The notes: generated from the sequence alone by a model not told the origin. 5,619 nt of DNA from CAYXWM01 sp964392115 (GCA_964392115.1 CAYMOU010000122.1:1-5619), one strand, 5' to 3'; counted from the first letter of the stretch, positions 1 to 5,490 are shown. A program made the numbers and translations.

Positions 1-14
1 ATAATAGTTCTGCT

Positions 15-68
15 AAAAAAGATAAAACCTTGAGGAAAACTTTTTCTGAAGAAAATGTTTTCCCCAAA
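15..68 (-). terminator. Strong intrinsic terminator of the ABC/CARDB unit
   Basis: Read on the minus strand, bases 68 to 51 pair with 46 to 29 around a TTCA loop (50-47). The helix has about 18 positions with one A/A mismatch and two G-U pairs; its core is GGAAAAC/GTTTTCC (63-57 with 40-34). It is followed by G, TTTT, ATC and TTTTTT (27 to 15). It lies about 60 nt after the stop of the CARDB-like gene. On the plus strand no T-tract follows, so it serves the minus strand. Confidence 0.75.
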
Positions 69-126
69 CCCCTTTCAAAAAGACTTTAATATTAAAATCA
101 TAAGTTACTTCTATTCAAGGTGTTTA

Positions 127-2298
127 TCATTCATCAAGCTCAAGGGCTTTTTTCTTTTTAATTCTCTTTCTGATAAGGATAAAGGTAACAACGCCGCCCA
201 CGACTACAACGCCGTATACAGTCCACATTAAGGGGCTGAAAAAGTCGAAACCTTCGCCGGGCATACCTTCAGGGTTCATGGGCATACCGTCCGGGCCCAT
301 AGGTAAGGGCATACCGTCAGGGCCGATTATCATGCCTTCGCCCATCATGCCTTCTCCGCCCATATCCATTACGTTAACCGAAAAATCTTTGGTAACTTCC
401 GTTACGGCGCCTACTTCGTCTTCGTAGGTTATTAAAACCTTACCTTCATGCTGACCCGGTTCCATGGCGGTAATTTCCGCATCATAGAAACCGGAGCTGT
501 AGCGGTTCATAGTACCGAAATACACAAATGAACGGCTGGTGTCAAAGTTGCCTTCTACTTTTACGGAAAGGTTGTTTAAGGCGGATTTGCCTTGGTTCAT
601 AATGCTGAAATCAATAGTGAACGGAGAGCCTACAAAAACTTCCGGCGGAACGTTTACTGCGGAGGTTTCCAGCTTGGTGGTTTGTTTTACGGTAATACCT
701 ATTATTTCTTTTTCTTCGTATTCGTTAAATTTAGCGTCTTCGTATTTGAAGTTAACTTCCATGGTGTATGTTCTGGGTTGAGTGTCCGGAATGGCATACA
801 TTTTGAAGTTCTTGGCCGCCGTACCTCCCGGGGCAATGGTGTCTATATAAAAGGTGTTGGAGCCGTCTACGGGCATAAAGGTGTTGCCCTTGGCTTCGGG
901 TGAAGTATCCGCCGGTGCAACCAAAACGGCTTTAATGTTGTCTATACGTTTTTCTTTGTGGGTGTTGCGGAAAACAGCGTAAAGATTAAATTCTTGGCCG
1001 GCCTCAACTATTTGAGGGTCGGTATAGTAGCTTTCAATAATGATTTTGGGTTTGCTGACCTTGTCTTTCTCGTCTTTGTCTTTGTCTTCTTCTTCGTCGG
1101 CTTTTTTGTTGCGAACGTTTACGCCGGCGTATTGTTCAAAGCTTAAAATTTCTTTGGAATCGTCGTCTTTTAACAGACCGGATTCGTATTCAACCTTAAA
1201 ATTAATAACGTAATTTTGAGAACGTGACTTGGAGGTAGGAGCAAAGGTAAAGCTAAGCCCTTTGCTTTGGTTTACGCCCAATTCGCTTATCATTACCACG
1301 TTGGAGGATTTGGGAACTACAGCACCTTCGGAATCTGTAACGGCTGTTACTTTAACGTTTTTTACTGTATTGGATCCGTTATTGTTTACGTTTAAGCTAA
1401 TGCTAAAGTTTTGCCCAACTTCGTAAGTGCCGGTAGGAGCGGTAAGAGAGCTTATGCTCACGTAGCCGGGTTTTTCGGCGGTGCCTTTGGTATCCACGTT
1501 TGCATAGTAAACAAAGGAATTTTCGTGAACGGTGTCGGTATAATCCTTATACTTTATTTTAAAGGTAATGGGATAAGAGCCTGATTTAGCCTTGGACGAA
1601 GTTTTAAAGGTATAGGAAACAGGGCTTTTTAACAAGGCTCTGTATTCCTTGAAATATAAGCTGTCGGAATTACCGGATAAGAAGATGGTATCCGAGCTTA
1701 AACCGTCCAGGGTAATTTGCAGGTCTTTAATTGCCACTTTGGAGGTGTTTTCCAAGATACCGTTTACGGTGAATTGGTCGTTGGTAGTAAGCATGGGCTT
1801 GGTTGACCTTAAATCATAAAGTAACACAGAGGGTGCGGCTGTGCTTACCTCAACTTTTATGCTTATTTTATCGCTTTCCGAAAGGTTTGTTCCCTCAATA
1901 TTTCTGTAAAAATGAGAAAGATTGACGGAATAGGTTCCGGCTTTGGCGTTTTTGTCTACGGTAACTTGCAGTTTAACGGTTTTGGTGGAACCTTCGCTAA
2001 AGGTTCTGACGGAATTGGAGTTTTCCAAAAATTCAAGGCTTACCGGAGCGGAAGAATCTGCAATGGCTTGCATTAAGAAACGTTCCGCAGCGGAAGTACC
2101 CACATTGCGAACGCTTAATTCCAAAACCTTGGTTTCACCGCTGCCTATGGTGTAGTTGGCTTGGCTTACCAGTTTTATTCTGGGAGCCGCAACGATTTTC
2201 TCCGGCGGCTCGTTGTCTTCTGCAAAGGTAACAACCGAACCCAGACTAAAAATTAGAACTGCTGTAATTAAAAGGCAAATGTGTCTGATGTGTTTCAT
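127..2298 (-). CDS. Secreted, C-terminally anchored CARDB/COG1361-like multi-repeat surface protein
   Basis: Seen: 723 residues. A signal peptide (basic start MKHIRH, hydrophobic core about 8-24, likely cleavage after TFA at 26) is followed by about five repeats of 100-120 residues, starting near 41, 158, 279, 418 and 541. Each has the Ig-like pattern 'G..F.....V.N.G...........' (VRNVGTSAA, ILENTSKVAIKD, VNNNGSNTVKNV, FRNTHKEKRIDN, IMNQGKSALNNL). A charged linker (398-418, DEEEDKDKDEKDK) separates repeats 3 and 4. A Met/Gly/Pro-rich stretch (644-683) precedes a membrane helix (about 690-709) and a basic tail (RKRIKKKK). Known: CARDB/NEW3/COG1361 proteins are extracellular beta-sandwich proteins, often encoded beside MacB-type ABC genes. 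Inferred: a type I membrane protein serving as the outside part or substrate receptor of the complex powered by the upstream ATPase. The start is supported by GAGGGG 8 nt before the ATG. Substrate unknown. Confident in architecture, less so in role. Confidence 0.9.
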   Translation of the reverse strand: MKHIRHICLLITAVLIFSLGSVVTFAEDNEPPEKIVAAPRIKLVSQANYTIGSGETKVLELSVRNVGTSAAERFLMQAIADSSAPVSLEFLENSNSVRTFSEGSTKTVKLQVTVDKNAKAGTYSVNLSHFYRNIEGTNLSESDKISIKVEVSTAAPSVLLYDLRSTKPMLTTNDQFTVNGILENTSKVAIKDLQITLDGLSSDTIFLSGNSDSLYFKEYRALLKSPVSYTFKTSSKAKSGSYPITFKIKYKDYTDTVHENSFVYYANVDTKGTAEKPGYVSISSLTAPTGTYEVGQNFSISLNVNNNGSNTVKNVKVTAVTDSEGAVVPKSSNVVMISELGVNQSKGLSFTFAPTSKSRSQNYVINFKVEYESGLLKDDDSKEILSFEQYAGVNVRNKKADEEEDKDKDEKDKVSKPKIIIESYYTDPQIVEAGQEFNLYAVFRNTHKEKRIDNIKAVLVAPADTSPEAKGNTFMPVDGSNTFYIDTIAPGGTAAKNFKMYAIPDTQPRTYTMEVNFKYEDAKFNEYEEKEIIGITVKQTTKLETSAVNVPPEVFVGSPFTIDFSIMNQGKSALNNLSVKVEGNFDTSRSFVYFGTMNRYSSGFYDAEITAMEPGQHEGKVLITYEDEVGAVTEVTKDFSVNVMDMGGEGMMGEGMIIGPDGMPLPMGPDGMPMNPEGMPGEGFDFFSPLMWTVYGVVVVGGVVTFILIRKRIKKKKALELDE

Positions 2299-2306
2299 TG
2301 TTTTAT

Positions 2307-2312
2307 CCCCTC
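2307..2312 (-). promoter_or_regulatory. Ribosome binding site of the CARDB-like gene
   Basis: GAGGGG on the minus strand, 8 nt before the ATG at 2298. It confirms the start and shows that the gene has its own translation initiation, not coupling to the ATPase gene 148 nt upstream. Confidence 0.8.
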
Positions 2313-2349
2313 GTGTTTTTGGTTTGATTGGATTAAATAGATAAAGTAG

Positions 2350-2367
2350 AAAAACAGCGTTTGCTGT
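2350..2367 (-). terminator. Weak hairpin with T-tract between the ATPase and CARDB-like genes
   Basis: On the minus strand ACAGC-AAAC-GCTGT runs straight into TTTTTC. The stem is only 5 bp, so read-through is expected. It may lower expression of the second gene relative to the first or stabilise an mRNA end. I see no convincing promoter in the 148-nt gap: a TATAAT at 2424-2419 has no matching -35. Confidence 0.35.
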
Positions 2368-2446
2368 ATTAAATAAGTAAATAGGTAACTTTTTTAACCT
2401 AAAAGAGAGGGCTAAAAAATTATAATGCTTTAACCCCGAAGAAGCG

Positions 2447-3250
2447 TTACTGTAGTGAAGGTTCTACCGGTTCAACCGGGGCTTGTCCCTGCTCCGTTGT
2501 TGATTGGGTTTCATCTACTTGACCAAGTTCGACGGCTTTGCTGATTTTAGATTCATTTTCGAATATTTCGTCCACGTTGCCGTCACGGATTTTGATTATG
2601 GTATCGGCATAGTGAGAAATTTCCAGGTCATGGGTAACGATAATCAGCGTTTGATTATTTTTACGCACTATGTCAATAATTAAATCCATAAGTTCCAAGG
2701 TTGTAGCGGTGTCAAGGTTTCCGGTAGGTTCGTCTGCAAAGATAACCTCCGGTTGGTTGACAAAAGCCCGGGCTATACTGGTTCTTTGCTGTTGACCGCC
2801 GCTCATTTGGCTGGGTTTATGTTTTGCCCTGTTACCCAGACCAACGGCTTTTAACAGCTCCATGGCCTTTTTGTTGCGTTTTCTCTTGGATACACGGCTG
2901 AAAATCAAAGGCAGGGTCACGTTTTCCAAGGCTGTAAGAGTAGGCAAAAGGTTGTATGACTGAAATACAAAGCCTATGTGCTGTTTGCGAAATGTGGCCA
3001 GTTTGTTTTCGTTCATGGTCTCCAACTGCATATTTTTAAAACGGATTTTACCTTTTGTGGGCTTTTCCAAGCCTGCCATCATATTTAAGAGCGTAGATTT
3101 GCCGGAACCGGAAGTACCCAAAAGGCAATATATCTTTCCCTTGTGAAAATCAAGGGTTATATTGTCCAATGCTACTACCTTTTCATCACCCATACGATAG
3201 ACTTTTCTAACGTTTTGCAGTGATATTATAGGCTTTTGCTCATTTTCCAT
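2447..3250 (-). CDS. ABC transporter ATP-binding protein, MacB/LolD/FtsE type
   Basis: Cytoplasmic ATPase subunit that would drive a membrane permease by ATP hydrolysis. Seen, numbering from the 267-residue form: Walker A GTSGSGKST (45-53), Q-loop Gln97 in GFVFQSYNLLPTLTALENV, signature MSGGQQQR (149-156, Met replacing the usual Leu), Walker B VIFADEPTG (169-177, catalytic Glu174), D-loop NLD (178-180) and switch His207 in VTHD. The 'FQSYNLLPTLTALENV' and 'ADEPTGNLD' wording is typical of the MacB/LolD/FtsE branch (COG1136), which powers mechanotransmission-type transporters rather than classical importers. A Glu/Gln/Pro-rich tail (about 240-267) extends past the usual core of about 225 residues and looks disordered. 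The start at 3250 is chosen because AAAGGGGG lies 6 nt upstream; the in-frame ATG at 3298 has no Shine-Dalgarno. It is the first gene of a two-gene unit, 148 nt before the CARDB-like gene. No permease gene is visible. The substrate cannot be read from sequence. Confidence 0.95.
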   Translation of the reverse strand: MENEQKPIISLQNVRKVYRMGDEKVVALDNITLDFHKGKIYCLLGTSGSGKSTLLNMMAGLEKPTKGKIRFKNMQLETMNENKLATFRKQHIGFVFQSYNLLPTLTALENVTLPLIFSRVSKRKRNKKAMELLKAVGLGNRAKHKPSQMSGGQQQRTSIARAFVNQPEVIFADEPTGNLDTATTLELMDLIIDIVRKNNQTLIIVTHDLEISHYADTIIKIRDGNVDEIFENESKISKAVELGQVDETQSTTEQGQAPVEPVEPSLQ

Positions 3251-3256
3251 TTTATG

Positions 3257-3264
3257 CCCCCTTT
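3257..3264 (-). promoter_or_regulatory. Ribosome binding site deciding the ABC ATPase start
   Basis: On the minus strand AAAGGGGG ends 6 nt before the ATG at 3250. The longer in-frame start at 3298 has no purine-rich site at the right distance, and its 16 extra residues (MTPKQTDLQGNKRGHK) do not look like part of an ABC fold, so the shorter protein is preferred. Confidence 0.8.
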
Positions 3265-3309
3265 TATTTCCCTGCAAGTCGGTTTGTTTTGGCGTCATCA
3301 GAGCATACT

Positions 3310-3329
3310 AAAAAGGATATTACCTTTTT
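3310..3329. repeat. Inverted repeat AAAAAGG-ATATTA-CCTTTTT in the ABC leader
   Basis: A perfect 7-bp dyad around a 6-nt centre, between P1 and the ATPase start. Read on the minus strand it gives a weak hairpin ending in CCTTTTT, which could be a leader attenuator; as DNA it could be an operator. The sequence alone does not decide. Confidence 0.35.
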
Positions 3330-3370
3330 CAACATATCCATACATTTTGCTACATAATAATGCCGTTTAT

Positions 3371-3399
3371 ATTATACATCACTTTAGTATAACAAACAA
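3371..3399 (-). promoter_or_regulatory. Candidate promoter P1 of the ABC/CARDB unit
   Basis: On the minus strand TTGTTT (3399-3394), a 17-nt spacer, then a perfect TATAAT (3376-3371). Transcription would start near 3364 and give a leader of about 115 nt before the ATG at 3250. This is the best sigma-A-like match upstream of the gene, but chance matches are common in DNA this AT-rich. Confidence 0.5.
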
Positions 3400-3429
3400 G
3401 TGCGCATAAAATTCTCACCGGTTTACCGG

Positions 3430-3458
3430 ATTATCGATAAAATACAATTTCGAAACAA
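3430..3458 (-). promoter_or_regulatory. Candidate upstream promoter P2 of the ABC/CARDB unit
   Basis: On the minus strand TTGTTT (3458-3453), 17 nt, then GATAAT (3435-3430). The -35 hexamer and spacing equal those of P1, 59 bp further from the gene. Its -35 lies inside a pair of ACAATTT direct repeats, so it could be regulated separately. Confidence 0.35.
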
Positions 3459-3461
3459 TTT
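3444..3461. repeat. ACAATTT direct repeats one helical turn apart
   Basis: Two identical ACAATTT heptamers (3444-3450 and 3455-3461) are spaced 11 bp start to start and overlap the P2 -35 box. Tandem half-sites about one turn apart are typical of OmpR/PhoB-family response regulators, but the motif is short and AT-rich. Confidence 0.3.
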
Positions 3462-3489
3462 GTTACCTTATGAAAACGAAAATAAAGAA

Positions 3490-3506
3490 AAAAAGTTGCA
3501 CTTTTT
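3490..3506. repeat. Palindrome AAAAAGT-TGC-ACTTTTT
   Basis: A perfect 7-bp dyad with a 3-nt centre, midway between the divergent units. It could be a repressor operator or a weak bidirectional terminator-like hairpin, since T-runs lie on both strands. No neighbouring gene would need a terminator here. Confidence 0.35.
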
Positions 3507-3642
3507 GACGAAATATTTTTTGGTATATTTTTTGTCCCACGGTTAAAAAATAATCCGGATACATATTCTGTCGAAAACTTTTGGGCTGTTTTTTATAGTT
3601 AATATATTAAAAAAATACGTTTTTACCCATACTTAAAACAGA

Positions 3643-3714
3643 AATACTGTATTTTCCAAAACATTTGGCATTAAATTCTTGGGATTACAAAGAATTCAAT
3701 ATTATTACAGTATT
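3643..3714. promoter_or_regulatory. Pair of AATACTGTA operator-like sites upstream of the VanW-type gene
   Basis: AATACTGTATT (3643-3653) is nearly palindromic; with its flank it reads AAATAC-T-GTATTT. The same 9-mer recurs inverted as TACAGTATT (3706-3714). The centres are about 61 bp apart, near six helical turns, and the second ends about 20 bp before the -35 box. This layout suits a factor binding as a looped or tandem pair; the binding protein is unknown. Confidence 0.35.
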
Positions 3715-3734
3715 GTTTCAATGTCGGTACGGCA

Positions 3735-3763
3735 TTTACATTTGTTAACTTTTCGTCTATAAT
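3735..3763 (+). promoter_or_regulatory. Promoter of the VanW-type gene
   Basis: TTTACA (3735-3740), exactly 17 nt, then a perfect TATAAT (3758-3763). This is the best promoter match in the window. The predicted start is near 3770, leaving a leader of about 145 nt. A dyad (GCTAT-AGA-ATAGC, 3765-3777) sits over the start point, where a repressor would block initiation. Confidence 0.7.
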
Positions 3764-3764
3764 T

Positions 3765-3777
3765 GCTATAGAATAGC
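3765..3777. repeat. Dyad GCTAT-AGA-ATAGC over the predicted transcription start
   Basis: A perfect 5-bp inverted repeat with a 3-nt centre, starting 1 nt after the -10 box. The position is that of a classical repressor operator. It is short, so chance is possible. Confidence 0.35.
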
Positions 3778-3799
3778 TAAAAAATTGTTTTACCGACGG

Positions 3800-3849
3800 C
3801 TACCGCAATTTACAGTTACAGATAATCGATTTGCTTTTTTTGCGGTTAG
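3800..3849 (+). promoter_or_regulatory. Stem-loop in the VanW-type gene leader
   Basis: CTACCGCAA (3800-3808) pairs with TTGCGGTTAG (3840-3849) with one bulged T, making a 9-bp helix. The 31-nt loop contains a TTACAG direct repeat, an AATCGATT palindrome and a T-run. A second GCGGT (3858-3862) could replace the first as partner of ACCGC, so two structures are possible. I recognise no known riboswitch class. Confidence 0.4.
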
Positions 3850-3894
3850 GAAATATAGCGGTATGTGCGATTTTTATTATATTAAAAAAGGAAC

Positions 3895-3913
3895 TACATA
3901 CAGGGGGTATGTA
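3895..3913 (+). promoter_or_regulatory. Hairpin presenting the VanW-type gene ribosome binding site
   Basis: TACATAC (3895-3901) and GTATGTA (3907-3913) form a perfect 7-bp stem closed by the loop AGGGG (3902-3906), which is the Shine-Dalgarno core; the ATG follows at 3916. The stem constrains the ribosome binding site and could regulate translation. An upstream copy of GGTATGT (3860-3866) can pair with the same ACATAC and open it. Confidence 0.5.
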
Positions 3914-3915
3914 TT

Positions 3916-5451
3916 ATGGCAAAAAATACGTCCGGAATGAAGCTGAAAATCATTATCGGTTCATTGGTTGTGCTTATAGGCGCAGCATGTGTGGTTGGTT
4001 TTATTTCTTTCAGCGAATTTCAGAAAATGAAGGATGCCGTTGAAATAGACAGAATTTATAAAAACGTGTACCTTAACGACGTTCCCGTAGGCGGAATGAA
4101 AAAACAAGAAGCCATCGAGGCTTTAAGTGAATCAAAAATTCAATCTTTAAAAGACAACAAGGTCACAATCAAAGGCGGCAACCAAGAAGTTTCCTTTACC
4201 TATGCGGATTTAAACCCTCAGTTTGACCTTTCCGAAGCGGTAGAGCAGGCTTATCACTATGCCCGGGAAGGCAATATAGCCGACAGATACGCAAAAATCA
4301 ACGCCTTGGAAACAACTCCTCATAAGATTAACGTTCCCATAAAATTCAGCTATGACGATGGCTTAATAGTAAGCAAAATTCAAGAACTGGCACCCTTTGT
4401 AAACATAGAGCCTGTAAGCGCAAGCATCTCCATGACCGGCGGAAAAATCGTAATTACCGAGAGTCAAACAGGTATGGAACTTAACGTACAAGGCACACTA
4501 AACAAGGTAAAAGAACTTATAGACAAAAACGAAACCGGTACTGTAGAAGCCGAATTCATAACTTCTCAACCCATGTTTACCGCAGAGCAACTTAAAGGCA
4601 AGCAACAGCTTTTGGGTACTTATAAAACCACCTTTGCCGTAGACGGTGCCGGCAGAAACGACAACATCTTTAACGCCGCAAGCAAAATAAACGGTTGGGT
4701 ACTTATGCCCGGCGAAGTATTCTCCACCAACAAAGCCTTTGGCGCAATGACCTTTGAAAACGGTTATCGCTTGGCTCCCGTTATAGAAAGCGGAAAGTTG
4801 GTTCAAGGTATGGGCGGCGGAGTTTGCCAAGTTTCCAGTACGCTTTACAACGCTGTTCTTTACGCAGAACTGGAGGTTGTTGAGCGTCAAAACCACAGCT
4901 TAAAAGTAGGCTATCTGGACTGGGGCTTAGACGCAACCCTTGCCGGAGACTATATAGATTTTAAATTCAAGAACAATACTGAATATCCCATTGTTATAGA
5001 GTCAAAAATCACCGGAAACACCCTAGTGGCAAGTATCTACGGCGACGAAATTCACAACCCTTCACGCCGTTTGGTTTTCCAAAAGGCACTTACCGAAACC
5101 GTACACCCCGGTGCAGAATCCATAGTAAAAGACCCAACTTTACCCGAAGGCACCAGAGTAGTGGAAACCCCGGCTCGTACCGGTTACAAATACAACCTTT
5201 ATAAAATAGTTTACGAAAACGACAAAGAAGTAGAAAAAACTCTTGCAAACACCAGCTACTACAGAGCAACCGCCGCAACCGTCCGTGTAGGTACAGGCGC
5301 ACCGGTCCCCGTTGAGGACCCGGGCCAAATCCAACCGGACCCCAACGCTCCGGCGGATAATTCCGGCGACGTAGTGCAAGAACCACCGGCAGAACCTGCA
5401 CCACCCCAAAGCCCCGATCCTGACATAGAGGATTATCCCGTAGTAGAATAA
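3916..5451 (+). CDS. VanW family protein with YoaR-like and G5 domains, membrane anchored
   Basis: Cell-envelope protein of 511 residues. Seen: short basic N-terminus, one membrane helix (about 10-32) that probably leaves the rest outside, then a region resembling the YoaR-like putative peptidoglycan-binding domain (about 77-215; e.g. VSFTYADLNPQFDLSEAVEQA). The VanW domain (about 233-365) has PGEVFSTNKAFG, GGGVCQVSSTLYNAVL with Cys304, RQNHS with His327, and GLDATLAGDYIDFKFKNNTEYPI. A G5-like domain follows (about 388-459; HPGAESIVKDPTLPEGTRVV, ending VRVGTG), then a Pro/Asp/Glu-rich tail (461-511) without an LPXTG sorting signal. Known: VanW is named after an accessory gene of the vanB vancomycin-resistance cluster and its biochemical role is unsettled; G5 domains are found in peptidoglycan- or glycan-binding proteins. 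This is the common clostridial VanW/G5 layout, not evidence of vancomycin resistance, and no vanA/B/H/X genes are nearby. The start has AGGGGG 8 nt upstream. It is transcribed alone, divergently from the ABC unit. Confidence 0.93.
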   Translation: MAKNTSGMKLKIIIGSLVVLIGAACVVGFISFSEFQKMKDAVEIDRIYKNVYLNDVPVGGMKKQEAIEALSESKIQSLKDNKVTIKGGNQEVSFTYADLNPQFDLSEAVEQAYHYAREGNIADRYAKINALETTPHKINVPIKFSYDDGLIVSKIQELAPFVNIEPVSASISMTGGKIVITESQTGMELNVQGTLNKVKELIDKNETGTVEAEFITSQPMFTAEQLKGKQQLLGTYKTTFAVDGAGRNDNIFNAASKINGWVLMPGEVFSTNKAFGAMTFENGYRLAPVIESGKLVQGMGGGVCQVSSTLYNAVLYAELEVVERQNHSLKVGYLDWGLDATLAGDYIDFKFKNNTEYPIVIESKITGNTLVASIYGDEIHNPSRRLVFQKALTETVHPGAESIVKDPTLPEGTRVVETPARTGYKYNLYKIVYENDKEVEKTLANTSYYRATAATVRVGTGAPVPVEDPGQIQPDPNAPADNSGDVVQEPPAEPAPPQSPDPDIEDYPVVE

Positions 5452-5462
5452 GGGTATATGTA

Positions 5463-5490
5463 TTGAAATAAGAATTTTTTGTGATATTAT
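5463..5490 (+). promoter_or_regulatory. Candidate extended -10 promoter after the VanW-type gene
   Basis: TTGAAA (5463-5468), 16 nt, then TATTAT (5485-5490) preceded by TGA, which fits the TGn extended -10 element. It would start near 5497, just before the terminator hairpin, so its product would be a very short RNA or the leader of a gene beyond the window. Confidence 0.4.

Larger units (their letters stand above)
3251..3915. other. Long AT-rich divergent control region
   Basis: About 665 bases without a supportable gene, clearly more AT-rich than the flanking coding DNA. It holds candidate promoters for both directions, several dyads and direct repeats, the leader of the ABC unit, and a structured leader for the VanW-type gene; each is listed separately. 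Stop codons are frequent in all frames. The only small ORF worth mentioning (3345 to 3298, minus, 15 codons) lacks a ribosome binding site. Confidence 0.7.

Noticed and set aside
85..96. 12-bp palindrome TTTAATATTAAA after the CARDB-like gene
   Set aside because: A/T only, no loop or T-tract role; the clear terminator lies just beyond it.
539..1426. Several plus-strand frames of 62-103 codons opposite the CARDB-like gene
   Set aside because: All are Phe/Val-rich antisense shadows of one continuous coding frame that has a signal peptide, repeats and an anchor.
3298..3345. A 15-codon minus-strand leader ORF whose TGA overlaps the ATG at 3298
   Set aside because: The overlap looks like translational coupling, but the small ORF has no Shine-Dalgarno and the start it would couple to is not the favoured one.
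3524..3529. TATATT with TGG before it as an extra plus-strand promoter
   Set aside because: The nearest TTGACG is only 13 nt upstream and TTGCAC is 22 nt upstream, both outside normal spacing; the promoter at 3735-3763 is far better.
3426..3558. CCGGATTAT and its inverse ATAATCCGG 115 bp apart
   Set aside because: A 9-bp match at this distance without link to a promoter box or hairpin; it may be chance in repetitive AT-rich DNA.
3831..4043. A plus-strand frame of 70 codons overlapping the VanW-type start
   Set aside because: Out of frame with the clear gene, overlaps its membrane helix, and lacks a ribosome binding site.
4498..4896. A minus-strand reading frame of 132 codons inside the VanW-type gene
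   Set aside because: Fully antisense to the conserved VanW domain, whose motifs are clear; no family features in the antisense product.
3916..5451. Vancomycin resistance cluster
   Set aside because: Only a VanW domain is present. None of vanR/S/H/A/B/X/Y is visible, and VanW/G5 proteins are common in clostridia without glycopeptide resistance.
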